64,000 bases of DNA from Callorhinus ursinus (GCF_003265705.1 NW_020313168.1:2754950-2818949); one strand, 5' to 3'. Positions 1-10,372 are shown, numbered from the stretch's first letter. Made by a program: numbers and translations. The notes: generated by a model from the sequence alone, not told the origin.

Positions 1-599
1 GCGGGTCTGTCCCAGGGTAGGGATGGCCCTGCAGGGTGAGGTCCCTGAAGAGACCAGACTGTGTGCTGGGGTCAGTGGTCTTGACCACCGTGGGGGAGAA
101 GGGGGGATGATGGACCTGGAGCTGGGGGTGGGAGGGATGCCCACTTGCCCCAGTACCTCAGCCCCTGAGGGACACGCAGCCTCTAAATTTGCTCTATCAG
201 GCCTTATTGAACTTTCTCCTGGAAAAATAGTCCAATTCCACCAACATTTTATAAAAGTGAGACCATTCCCGTCCCTCTCCTGATTCTATCACGTAAGGGA
301 CAAAACCCAGGTTCTCAGGTAGGGCTTCCCGGATCTGTGCGCTCGGCCCCGTGGATCCCTTTTGTCTGGGGGACCCCTGCATCGATCTCCTTTCCCAGAG
401 TCACCATCTCCTTCATAAGCAGGAAGAAGGGCCTGCCTCCAACTTGGGAGCTTTTCCCCACGGCCCCAGGCAGAGCTGGGGACCTTTGTGATTCTTCTGC
501 TGAACTGCTTGTCACGTCTGTAATTATGAGTTGGTCTGCTTTTCCCGCCACTGAGGAATGAATGAGGGAGGGAGGTTGGCTCCCTGAACGAGGGACTGG
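1..599. other. Unique sequence, no gene recognised
   Basis: Moderately GC-rich single-copy-looking DNA. The short open frames on both strands have no recognisable domain or convincing exon structure. No repeat was identified before the L1 fragment that begins near 600. Confidence 0.5.
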
Positions 600-1035
600 G
601 GCTGATATTTGCACGCTTGTGTTCATAGTGGTGATTCACAAGAGCTGAAACATGGAAGCAAGCTGGGAGTCCATCCTTGGATGAGGGTCCGTCCACACAG
701 TGGAATATCACGCAGCCTCAGACGGGAAGGACATCCGCACACCTGCTGCGTGGACAGACTTGGAGGACATGGAGCCAGTTGGAGTCAGCCAGTCACAAAA
801 GGACGGGTAGTATAGGATTCCATTTATGTGAGGTTCCTAGAGTCCTCGTAGAGAGAGCGGAGGATGGAGGCACCAGGGGCCAGGGGACAGGGCGGGGAGT
901 TAGTGTCCTAATGGGGACAGAGTTTCACTTTGGGACGATGACAAAGTTCTGCAAATCGGTTGCACAACAACATGAATGCGAATCTCATGTTCTGTGTATT
1001 TTACTACCAGTAAAAATTTAAAAATAAAAAGACCC
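600..1035 (+). mobile_element. Old L1 LINE 3' end (L1MA/MB-like)
   Basis: A degraded copy of the mammalian L1 3' region in sense orientation. Recognisable landmarks in order are TGGAATATCACGCAGCCT, AGCCAGTCACAAAAGGAC, a GGATTCCATTTATGTGAGGT block, GGGGACAGAGTTTCACTTTG, and a terminal GTGTATTTTACTACCAGTAAAA running into an A-rich end. It is 5'-truncated as most L1 copies are and has no coding capacity. The subfamily is a guess. Confidence 0.85.
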
Positions 1036-1289
1036 TGGAATCCTGGGGCCTTTCTGAGATGCCAAGGATGTTAAGGGGGATTCAGCCATCACTGGAGAAG
1101 TCTAGATTCTGTCTGGTAGGTGGACAACCCCAGCAAGGCCCCGTCAGGGGTTCCCAGATGAGGCTAAGAAGGACGGGGGTCACCGCCCTCGGTGGAGGGC
1201 AGACCTGCACACTGAAATCATGGTCGTAAAACCTCTACCCACCCCCGACCCCCATTTTACAAATAAGTAAAATAGTTTTAGACGTTTAG
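1036..1289. other. Unique sequence, nothing recognised
   Basis: Between two L1 fragments. No coding exon or repeat was recognised. Confidence 0.4.
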
Positions 1290-1500
1290 TGATAACAAAG
1301 AAGATAATTTTGGAAGTAATTCGTACTCATTTCAGAACATTTGGAAAATACAGAAGAGTGTAGAGAGGAAAATAAGTATAATTTTAAAGCTCACAACCCA
1401 AGGGATTGTGGCCACCAATGATCTTTCTCCTCGAACGTCATGAATGTCCACTTACGTGTGGGTCGGTGTGACATAAATGTTAGTTTTGATTCTGTCTTTC
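1290..1500 (-). mobile_element. Probable old L1 fragment, antisense (L1ME-like)
   Basis: The AT-rich segment contains CATTTGGAAAATACAGAAGA followed by GAGGAAAATAAGTATA and a degraded ACCACCC/TAACCACTG block. This order is seen upstream of antisense ancient L1 3' regions; a related block occurs near 62.87 kb. Divergence is high and the family assignment is tentative. Confidence 0.45.
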
Positions 1501-3183
1501 TCCCTCTCGGTGCTTAGTGAGGGATGAGCTCAACAGGACATCCTTGGTGGCATGCGGTGGGGGCGTGGGGCGAGGGAATTCCAGCCGGCAGGGCCCCTGA
1601 GCTGAGCACTGAGGATCGGGACTCCCCCAGGCCCTGCTGAGCCTCACGGGCCTGGGACCCCTGGTTCCCCATCAGTGGTCTTCCTGTGAGATGGTCCACG
1701 GCCACGAGGCCCTGGATTTAGGCCACTCTGGGAGTCGGGGGCCTCCAGCCCTCCTCCTCACCCATCATCACCTCCCGCCCACCCAGCTGGGCTTGGGGCT
1801 GCGCCCGGGACCCCAGGCCCCAGGCAGGCTCCGAGGGCCGGTGATGTCCCCTGGGGGCTGCAGGATGAGACTCTGTGGCTGTTTCTGAGCGGAGCTGGCC
1901 ATTCGTTGGGGCCGTCGCCCTGCTCGGAGCCTTCTGTCCACCCCTCCCTCCTCCGCCCCTACCCTCCTCCAGCTTTCCTGCTGGGACAGCTTGGCTCCCA
2001 TCCTGGCATTCACCTCCCGGCTTCCTCTTGCCCTCCGTTAGCTGTTCCCCACTGTGCTCCTCAGCGAGCGCGGCTCTCCACCGTTTATTCAGGGACACTG
2101 GCTGCCCGTCATGCGAGAATGGACTCCCAGGTCTGGAGAGTGTGAGGTCTGCTCACCTTGGAGAGCTGGTCGAGGGCTGGGCTGGCTGGACGCCCAGACT
2201 CAGCAGGACCCCACCTCTGGACCTCCGTTCAGGGGCCCAAGGAGGTGTCCCCGGAGGTTTGTGGGGAGCAGTGGGGCCCCTGGGCGGGGTGTGTGGCTCT
2301 GTCCATGCCCTCCCTGTGCTTCTGGCTGGTGCCCCGTGGCACCTGCTTATTTAACAAGCTCGCTTTCTGGATCGGCATGAAGGAGACTACTCCCTTCACT
2401 GCTAGACTGGCTTGGAGGACCCCAGAGGGGCTGGGTGGATGCTGACCACGAATGGGGAGCTAGCCTGGCTGGGGAGGGTGGGCAGTGGCTGAATCTGAGC
2501 TTTCCTTGGGCTGGCCAGAACCAGCCTGGATTAGCCCTGCTCTTCCTGCTTCCTCTGGCACCTGTGAGGTGAGGGGTGGGTCCCGGGTCCTTAGCCAGCG
2601 AGGCGCTGGCCCTGCATTCCCACTGAAGACAGACGAGCGGGTAGGGCTCGGTGGCCTGGGAAAGATGTGTGTGTGGGGGGGCGGGTCTCGGGCAGGTGGC
2701 ACCAGGCCCAGCAGGCAGGCCTGGCCAGACTCTCCCGTTACTGCAGGCTGTGGCCTCTGGTGGCTTTAGGTGCTAGTTGGGATGCAGGTCACTCCTCCAG
2801 GCACACTGTCTGGTAATGTCTCTGCCACCGTCGGTTCTTCTGGATCTGTGGATTTATTTGTAAGGGCTGTGTGTGGGAGGAGAGAGGAGACACCCCAGTG
2901 CCCAGCCCACACTTGGGTCATGCTAGGCGGCTAGTTGTGCTGTGAAGAGCTGGGGGACCCGGGGACCTGTGTGTCCCCCAGCCCTGAGAATCTGCCCTGG
3001 GGAGGCCTCCTTGGCCTGTCCTGCCTTCCCTCAGTGCCAGCAGACCCGAGCAGGTCCATCCCAAGGAGGACAATGAGAAATGAGGGCTTCAGCATGATCT
3101 GTCCTGGGCAGCAAAGGCCTGGATGGGCATCTCCCCATCTTCTCAGAGCCCTTGGCCCCCTGGAGGACAAGGCAGGGATGTGT
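1501..3183. other. GC-rich unique sequence, no gene recognised
   Basis: Overlapping open frames occur on both strands (for example 1875-2354 plus and 1718-2098 minus), as expected where stop codons are rare. None shows a known domain, and their compositions are dominated by Pro, Gly, Ser, Arg and Ala. No repeat was recognised. Confidence 0.5.
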
Positions 3184-3202
3184 GGGGGGGGGGGGGGGGG
3201 GG
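3184..3202 (+). repeat. Poly(G)19 tract
   Basis: Nineteen consecutive G residues preceded by TGTGT. The tract can form a G-quadruplex and is likely length-polymorphic and error-prone in sequencing, so the assembled length should not be trusted. Confidence 0.95.
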
Positions 3203-3577
3203 TCAGCAGCACTGTCAGCTGATTGGGGCAGGAAGGCAGAGGGGGACAGAGCAAGGGGACCTGAGGGTACACTCCTGCCTTCCCACCCAGAGCCCTCAGT
3301 GACGCTGAGGTGGCTCAGCTCCTAACTGTGTGTGTGTGTTGGCGGGGGGTTGCGTCCACGACCCTCCCTTTCCTGGCCCTGGCTGGCCGGGCTGGTCAAC
3401 CCCTTGGTCCTGTCTGTGGTTGAGCCCTCCCCAACCCCCCTAGAGGGGAGCCCACTGCTGGCTGCCACCCCCTTGCAAGCCCGGTCTCCCCTGCAGCTAA
3501 TCTGTGAGGGTTTTTTCCTGGAACTTGCTTTGTCATTGTCCCCTGGGTGTTTTAGGCATAAATCTTCCCCTTTGCTT

Positions 3578-3780
3578 TCTTCTGAGAACTCCGGCAAGTC
3601 TGGGCCTCTGACCCAGCCGTGGTCTCCAGAGCACCCAGGCTTGGAACCTCCCCCAAGTGTGTTTCCGGGGTGTGCTGGCTTTCGAGGCTTCCCCTCTTGC
3701 CCCAGTGGCTGAGGTCTGCTGGGCGGGGAGGGGGCCGCAGCCGGGCGAGGGGTGTGCGGAGCTGGGCCAGGGGCCGTGTC
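3578..3780 (+). repeat. Inverted duplication, left arm (about 203 bp)
   Basis: Read forward, this segment matches the reverse complement of 4671-4872. By eye the match is about 95% over 180 bp, with roughly seven substitutions and two small indels. The central part around GTGTGCTGGCTTTCGAGGCT is identical in both arms. The match weakens before about 3590 and stops abruptly at 3780. It is not a repeat family I recognise. Confidence 0.9.
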
Positions 3781-4607
3781 TGTCCCTCCACTGGCTCCCG
3801 GCTCTCGGCCGACCACCCTGGTGGGTGGGGGCAGGGGGCGGGTGTGGCGGTGCTGACTTTGCCCAAAGGCCAGGTCAGTCGAGGGCCCTCCTGGACGCTG
3901 GGCAGCGGGAAGAGAACAGATGGCATCTGGGTCCATCGGGGCCGCTGTCCCAGGACCTTCCCTCAGGGGAGCTCAGAGTACCTGCTACCTTCAGAACCAT
4001 CTATTTTATAGCTGCTTAGATGCTGTGTATGCGCAGATAATGCAGAAGGGACATGTCAAGGCAGATAAGGGACTACCTTTGGCCGTGCTGGGCGGATAAG
4101 GGACGGCTAACATGTCACTGCTGGGGCTGTTCCTCCCAACCCCTTGCCCCCACCTGAGGGAGGATGGTGTCCCTCTCGTGCAGCAAAGGGCCTCGGGCAG
4201 AGAACTCCCTTTACGTGGGTGCTGCTGTCATCAGAATCCTTCACCAGCGGGACGCTTGGCGACCAGGGGAGGTGTGTGGGGCCGAGCCCGGGTTGCAGAC
4301 GGATGAAGTCAAGAACCGCCCCGCCCTGTCGACCACTGTGACCCACCTGGGCCCAGGTCCGAGGGAAGGCGGGGGAGAGAGCGTGGATGTCCTCCTGTGC
4401 TCCGGCCGCTGAGACCCTCCAGGGGAAGGCTCAGGAAATCTCGTTGGAGGCTGGCCTGTGTCCTACGTGATGTGGCCACAGCACGACAACCTGTTAATTT
4501 ACAAACGTCTCCATGATCCTCTATCTCAGCCTGCATTGTCCGGGGGACCGCTCTGTTTGGCCAGCACGTGCAGGGGCACCTGCTGTGTGAAAGGCATTGG
4601 GAGAAAG
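3781..4607. other. Spacer of the inverted duplication
   Basis: Unique GC-rich DNA between the two inverted arms. It contains a short run of related sub-repeats (GCAGATAATGCAG, GGCAGATAAGGGAC, GGCGGATAAGGGACGG at 4034-4106) with repeated GATAA cores. No gene was recognised. Confidence 0.5.
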
Positions 4608-4633
4608 ACCACAGTCTTTCTAAAGACTGTGGT
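4608..4633. repeat. 26-bp near-perfect palindrome
   Basis: Arms ACCACAGTCTTT and AAAGACTGTGGT are exact reverse complements separated by CT. The palindrome lies 37 bp outside the inner end of the right arm of the inverted duplication and may mark a breakpoint. It could form a hairpin or cruciform. Confidence 0.9.
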
Positions 4634-4670
4634 GTAGACGGGCACCCTTTACACTTTGCAGAGAGCCCCA

Positions 4671-4872
4671 GACACGGCCCCTGGCCCAGCTGCGCCCCCT
4701 CCCCCGGCTGCGGCCCCCTCCCCGCCCAGCAGAGCTCAGCCACTGGGGCAAGAGGGGAAGCCTCGAAAGCCAGCACACCCCGGAAACACACTTGGGGGAT
4801 GTTCCAAGCCTGCGTGCTCTGGACACCACGGCTGGGGTCAGAGGCCCAGACTACCTGGAGTTCTAAGAAGAT
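4671..4872 (-). repeat. Inverted duplication, right arm
   Basis: Reverse-complement copy of 3578-3780. Both arms can be translated in overlapping frames, which is why similar predicted peptides appear on opposite strands, but nothing indicates that either is coding. Confidence 0.9.
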
Positions 4873-5095
4873 CTGAAACCCATAACCCTCCCGGACAGGT
4901 TGCTTGGGGTCTGAGAGTAGGTGAGGGAAGGAGTAACCATTGAAGGCACCTGCTTGTGGGCACAGCCATAAAGCCCCCAGCATGCGGAGAGCGTGGTGCA
5001 TCTTTGCTCTCAGGGATGTTGGTGGCACCCCTTGGTGGGCAGAAAGGCAGGGGGGGTTTTGGTGGCTGGAGAAAGTGCTTTGCCAGATGAGAATC
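4873..5095. other. Unique sequence
   Basis: No gene or repeat recognised between the inverted arm and the poly(T) tract. Confidence 0.4.
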
Positions 5096-5117
5096 TTTTT
5101 TTTTTTTTTTTTTTTTT
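5096..5117. repeat. Poly(T)22 tract
   Basis: Twenty-two T residues. There is no SINE body beside the tract on either side, so it is not the tail of a recognisable SINE here. It could be the A-tail of an unrecognised minus-strand retroposed fragment. Confidence 0.9.
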
Positions 5118-5448
5118 ACCAACCACATCTAAGCTGGTTTCTGTGAAGGATAAGATGATGCTGAGTCATCAAATCCTTATCACCAGGGACTAACAGCTGG
5201 CTCGCTGTTCAGGGACCCAGGGTGCTGGAGCTTGTGGGGACCAGGCAGGGACTCTGCCCAGGTGCCCAGCCGTGCTGCAGGAGCCCTACGCACTCAGAGA
5301 CACAGGGACTGTAAACACTAGAGATGTTCCCTCCCCAAGACAGGTCCCTGAGGAAGAGAGGAGACAGGTCAGGTATGCCGGATGGGTCAGCATCTGCGAT
5401 GGTTCATGTCAGATGAAGTTTGCAGGAGACAGGACGTGTCTTCCTTTT
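5118..5448. other. Unique sequence
   Basis: No gene or repeat recognised up to the SINE target-site duplication. Confidence 0.4.
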
Positions 5449-5462
5449 AAAAAATTTGTATA

Positions 5463-5650
5463 GGGGCGCCTGGGTGGCTCAGCTGGTTAAGCAACTGCCT
5501 TCGGCTCAGGTCATGATCCTGGAGTCCCGGGATCGAGTCCCGCATCGGGCTCCCTGCTCAGCGAGGAGCCTGCTTCTCCCTCTAATCCTCCCCCCTCTCA
5601 TGTGCTCTCTCTCTCATTCTCGCTCTCTCAAATAAATAAATCTTTAAAAA
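5463..5650 (+). mobile_element. Carnivore tRNA-Lys SINE (SINEC/CAN-SINE)
   Basis: A full-length copy with the 5' end GGGGCGCCTGGGTGGCTCAG, tRNA-like B-box GGGATCGAGTCCCG, a CT-rich segment and an AAATAAATAAATCTTTAAAA tail. It is flanked by the target-site duplication AAAAAATTTGTATA (5449-5462 and 5647-5660), showing L1-type endonuclease insertion. The insertion lies at the edge of an older antisense L1. Confidence 0.97.
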
Positions 5651-6775
5651 AATTTGTATAATGAAAGTTTTCATAATCCCTGAAAAATAGAATACAGAAT
5701 ACAAGCTCCTGTGTGCATCACCCTGATCTGACAGTTACTGAGAGTCGTCACGTTTATTTATTGTTTCCTTGCTCTTTGCTGTTCCCTTGGGCTGAAGTAT
5801 CCTCAAACCCATAGCAGACATTTTGCGGTTTTGCTCCCGTAAACGTCCAGGTGCAACTCTCCCAAGTACGGGAAATTTTGTGACACAATTACAGCTCTGA
5901 TAACACAGTATCAAAATCAGCAGGAATTCCTACGTATGGGCTAATGCCCTGTCCGTAACTGAATTCTCTGATGGTCTCAGGAATACCTTTTTGCAGCTGG
6001 TTTGTTTAAATTGGGTTCCCAACAAGGTCCACACATCAAATCAAGTTTGATTGCTGGGCCATTTAAATCTCTCTGGATCTAGATCAGGCATCACCCCCAC
6101 CCCAATTTTCCTCCTGCCGTGACTTGTAGGAGCCAGATCAGCTGTCCTGCCCAGCGTCTGCACGTTCTCCATCTGATTGATCTGATCACCTCCTGTGGCG
6201 TCACTTTGTTCCCATCTCTCCTGGAAACAGAAGTTTAGCTGTGGAAGCTTGATCCCGTGCAGGCTCATCTTTCTGCTGGAACCCTTCATGGGCGGGTGTG
6301 TGTCTCACCCGGAGCTCACCTGTGATGCTGGGGCCACTCAGCTGGTTTGCTGGGCATGCCCCAGCTCCTTGATAACATCTTTCATCGATGGTCTCATCCA
6401 CCCACGACCGTTTCAAGAAATAATTATGTCACGAGAGCTTGCAAAATGGTGATTTCCGAATGGCATCATCCTTCTGCAGTGAGGAGCTGAAACCCTCCTG
6501 TGAATCAAACCAAACCATCCCTATCAACTGGACTTACAGATTACCCTGGAATCCAGCTCAAAAAGAGACATCCTTAATTCATTTCTTTTCACAAACACTT
6601 TTCAAAGTAGAGTTGGGAGCCTATTACGTCCAGTGGGTTTCCCTGAAATTTTGTTTTGTTTTCTCTTTTTCTACATATTTATCTATTTTATGTATTCAGT
6701 GTGTTTTTATCAATTGCCTTCAGTATTCTTTTTAGGCTTGATTTGTCCCTCGTTGGCCAGGGATTTCTGATTTCC
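5651..6775 (-). mobile_element. Old L1 LINE fragment, antisense
   Basis: About 1.1 kb of antisense ancient L1. Landmarks include TGTGCATCACCCTGATCTG near the SINE, TCCACACATCAAATCAAGTT, GCAAAATGGTGATTTCCGAA, and TTGATTTGTCCCTCGTTGGC at the far end. It is heavily mutated with no open frame. The SINE at 5463 landed at its boundary. Confidence 0.75.
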
Positions 6776-7097
6776 CCCCACTCAGAGGTGGCAGGCCAGG
6801 GTTGCCTGTCACATCAGGAACAGGAGGCAGGGTGACTCCCTCGGGCAGCGGGTGACGGGCACGCCAGCCTTGCAGAGGCCTCATCGGGGAAAATCTCTTT
6901 ATTTATTTATTTTCCTGTCTCGTTTGAAGTGCCTGGGTTGGGCCCTCTGATCTAGCCATATCTAAGCAGAATCCGATTAGAGGGCAGGGGGTTCTGATAG
7001 TCACGGAGCCCTGCTGGGAAGAGGGAAAGAAATCCCTCGCCTGAAAACTCCAGAACCAGAACAAAAAGGTCGCCTGGCTTTGTAGTCTCTGAGAGGG
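6776..7097. other. Unique sequence
   Basis: No gene or repeat recognised. GC content rises sharply from here to about 9.3 kb. Confidence 0.4.
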
Positions 7098-7111
7098 CCA
7101 CCAGATGGCGC
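7098..7111 (+). promoter_or_regulatory. Candidate CTCF binding site
   Basis: CCACCAGATGGCGC matches the CTCF core CCASYAGRKGGCRS at every position. It lies in unique sequence outside any recognised repeat. Motif presence alone does not show occupancy. Confidence 0.45.
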
Positions 7112-9280
7112 TGTCCAGCCACCGATCTGCTGGCCTCCTGCTCCCCCACTTTGAACCCACTTGGTTCCACTGCCGGCTGCTTCCAGCCAGGCCCTGGGGG
7201 CCAAGGGAGGACAGAGTTCCCTGTGCCCCACAGGGTGCGTGGATGTGGGTTTGCTGGTGCTGTCCCCAACCCCAGCACGCTGGGCTCCACCCTGCTGATC
7301 GGGACTCGGGGGTGGGCTCGTGTCTACCTGCTCCTACGAGGAAAACCGATGTCTGTTGGTTAGCCAGCTGGGGCTGGGGGGCAGGTGGGTGTCGCCGGAG
7401 TGAGGTGGCCCGTTGGTTGTGGGTTCCAGCTTCCTGCCCCTGGCCGGAATGGGGGGTGGTCCAGTGTGGGGGAGGGCAGGAAGGGGCTCCCTGCCTCGAG
7501 GGTGCCTGGTGAATGGCGGGTTACCAGGAAGGCATCCTCCATCAGGCAAAAGGAAGCTCTTCCTGGGGTCCGGCGCGAGGGTCTTGAGGGATGGAAGGTA
7601 GGGCAAGGTCCCCAGCGGCCACTTGCCCCTGGGGCGGGAGAGGGGTGCAGGAGCAGCTGGGGGCGCCTGTGTTCCAGCCCCTGACTGCCTTCTCTCCTGG
7701 GTGCCGTCCTGGGGGCTGCTCCGGGCAGGATGGGGAGTGGGGGGTCCGTGGGACCAGACAGAGGGACTGACCGCCTGCTGGGCTGCCGTCCACAGCCTGG
7801 TAGGCCCCCATGCCCTGCCTCACCCCCGCACCAAGTAGAGCTCATGCACCCCACATTTCTTCTATGGCCGAGTGGTCGTGTCACATTGTGAGGGGATCCA
7901 GGGAGGACGTGGGGGCCCTGGGGGGTTTCATGAGCAAAGGGCCCAAGGCAGGGGGAGGGGCTGAGGCCCCATCTCATGACCTCTTGGGTGCCCGCGAAGC
8001 CCCGCGCCCAAGGTGGGCTTCCAAAGGCAGACCTGGCCCTCTTAGCACTAGGTTCCTCGGGAGCAAATGGCTGGGAAATTTGGGGTTGCCAGCATGGGGG
8101 CCTGGCAGCTGGGCCTCAGAGGCAGAACTGGGACTTCCGATGCCCCTCCGCCCTCACCAGTCTGCCCCTGGGGTCCTGGAGGGAGATTCCTCTTCTTCCT
8201 TCTCAGGGAGGGGGAGGCTCTGGCGAGCTCCCAGGGACCCTGGAGGACCTGCCAGCCGGTGGGGGGCGGCAAGCAAAGTGGTCAAGGGAGGCCTGGACAA
8301 GGGGCCGGTCAAGGCCTTTTCAGCAGGGTGCCAGGCCTTGTGGGGAGGAGGGGGGTGTGGCTGCTACCTCCTCCAGGGGCGAGGCCCGCATCTGCCACCC
8401 CCTAGTCATGGGGCCGCCATTGTGGAGGTGGCCCTGCCTGGCTGGGTTCCTGCCGTCCCCTTCCCCTCGGGGGTGCCAGATGGGGTCGGTCTGAGGCAGC
8501 CAGGTCCGGGCTCTGGCTCCCGGCCCATCCCCTCCCGAGGGCCCTGGGGGAGCCAGGAGGAGGGCCAAGCAGGCCGGCAGATGGTGGGCCGGGAGGAGGG
8601 GCTGCCTGGGCAGATGGGTCGACTGTCAGGACAGATGGTGGGCCGGGCAGGGGTCCGGAGCCCGCCCCATCTGCTCCAAGCTCCTGGTGGGGCTTTTCTC
8701 GTCCACCTGGGGCTGAATTGGGAGGAGGCCCAGGCCTGCTCGTCTTCTGCTGGGTCCCTTCTGACCCAGGGCTCAGGGCTGGGTGTCCCTGCCTAGGGCT
8801 GCTCTGGGGTCTTGTAGCCCCCTTCCCGCAGCCGGCACCGGGCCGGTGGTCACAGAGCTGGAGGGATTCCCGAGAGTCCGGGGGTGCCCGGGTAAAGCGT
8901 GTGGTACTAGGTGATGCCAAGGGGCTCCCGGGACAGGCAGATGATAAGTGCTCCCTTGTCATCAGCAGTCAGCCTGCTACAGCAGATGAGGGGGTCATGG
9001 ACAAGGGTCAGTAGCCGAGGGAGGGTCACCCCGGTGGGGGGCCAGGGCTGCTTCCCATAGGACGGGATGACTGAGCCCATGCAGGCTTCAGGGCAGGACG
9101 AGGGCGGTGGGTAGGCAGAGGGAGGCCAGGGCAGGAGGCCGGGGGGCGGTCAGCTCCACTGCGGTGGGTGTGAAGACTCTGGGCATCCAGGGGAGGCTGT
9201 GGGGTCACCTCCCATGACGACGTCAGTCCTCAGACCCCTGTGCAGGGTGCCACGGCTGTGTCCTGGGCCCAAGGGGGTTG
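7112..9280. other. GC-rich unique sequence with a long uninterpreted open frame
   Basis: About 65% GC but CpG-depleted (roughly 30 CpG per kb by eye), so it is not a CpG island. A 328-codon open frame runs 7810-8796 on the plus strand, with shorter frames on both strands across the same interval. The predicted protein is Gly/Pro/Ser/Arg-rich with no recognised domain, transmembrane segment or repeat. I do not call it a gene. A short near-repeat of CAGATGGTGGGCCGGG occurs at about 8579 and 8632. Confidence 0.4.
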
Positions 9281-9405
9281 GGAGAATTGATCATATTGTG
9301 TTCTTACATTGATAATGATGCTCGAAAAATATCTTTTTCTTTTTTTGACCAATTACAAAGCAAAACCTTTGCTGCGCCGAGTGCGACGCACAGCTGTTTT
9401 CACAG
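9281..9405. promoter_or_regulatory. AT-rich island, possible conserved non-coding element
   Basis: An abrupt AT-rich block inside very GC-rich DNA, with GAATTGATCATATTGTG, ACATTGATAATGATG and GACCAATTACAAAGC (a CCAAT-like box). No repeat family was recognised. The contrast with its surroundings suggests constraint, but only alignment can show that. Confidence 0.25.
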
Positions 9406-9934
9406 AGCTTGGCTTCGGGCTGAGTGTTGGGGTTTTCCTATTGCCGGGAGCAGCTCCGGCGAGGGAGGCCGGTCCCCCTGCTCCAGGAGGGAGGGAAGGG
9501 ACCGGGCGGGGGCGTGGGGGAGACAGGTTGGAGGAGGGGGCGTGACAGGGTCCAGGTTGCCTTCCAGAAGGTTCCCTGGATGCCGGGCAGAGTGTGGTCC
9601 TGGCGTCTGCGCCAGTGAGGGCTCAGGGCTTGGGCAGGACCCCCTGCCCACCCTGCCCGTGGCTGTAGGGAGCTCACCTTGCCCACTTCCTGCCACCCTC
9701 CTTCCTGGTTCCTCCCCAAATTCAGCTCTCCCGGAGCCAGACGGCGGGGTCCAATCCCCCTCCATACCTGCCCAGCGTCGCTCAGCCTCTCTGGGCTTTG
9801 ATTCCTTCAGATGTAAAAGGCGGACAGTCACATCTGTACTTGGTGGCGTCGCTGTGACGATGCACTGACGATGGCTTACCCCCGCCCCCTCCGCCCTGCA
9901 CACAGTTGGTGCCCGCTCCTATAATCACTACGTT
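9406..9934. other. GC-rich unique sequence
   Basis: No gene recognised. The 196-codon plus-strand frame starting at 9278 crosses the AT-rich island and has no domain. Confidence 0.4.
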
Positions 9935-10372
9935 GTGGTCTTCGTTTTCTCTTGTCGGGGTGGAACCCGCTTACGTTAGAGAAACCATGTTCAAGTCAGT
10001 GCCGTTTAGTGCCTCACAGTGTCTGCCACCATCACCGCTGTCTACTTCTAGAACATTGTCAGCAGCCCAGGGGAAGCCCCAGCCTCTTCAGCAGCCACCC
10101 CCGGCAGCCCCCAACCTACCGTCTGCCTCTGGAGTTGCCTGGTGCCATCCTCGGGGCACCGTGTGCTCAGGGTCCATCTGTGTTGCAGGAGGGGCCAGAG
10201 TCCGTTCCTTTGCGCGGCCGAGGGATATTCCATGGTGTGGCTAGACCACATCCCGCATCGCCTTTCGTGCATCGATGTCTATCTGGACTGCTTCTACCTT
10301 TCGGCTCTTGTTGGGAATGGTGCTGTGAACATGTGTGTACAGATTTTTATTTGAACACCTGTTGCATTTTTC
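9935..10372 (-). mobile_element. Old L1 LINE 3' end, antisense
   Basis: An antisense L1 3' region. Landmarks in order are GTGCCGTTTAGTGCCTCACA, CACCATCACCGCTGTC, CTTCTAGAACATTGTC, GGGATATTCCATGGTGTGG, GGTGCTGTGAACATGTGTGT and TTTTTATTTGAACACCTGTT. The L1 match stops where the U6-like sequence begins, and no further L1 continues on the far side. Confidence 0.8.

Noticed and set aside
3322..3936. 204-codon minus-strand frame
   Set aside because: GC-rich chance frame, Pro/Ser/Gly/Arg composition, no recognisable domain.
4309..5028. 239-codon minus-strand frame with peptide similarity to a plus-strand frame near 3,657
   Set aside because: The similarity is explained by the inverted DNA duplication; no domain or splice structure supports coding.
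5096..5117. Poly(T) as the tail of a SINE
   Set aside because: No SINE body lies on either side.
5463..5650. tRNA-like sequence in the SINE heads as possible tRNA genes
   Set aside because: The tRNA-Lys similarity belongs to the SINE body; no intact cloverleaf, CT-rich extension and A-tail present, target-site duplications flank it.
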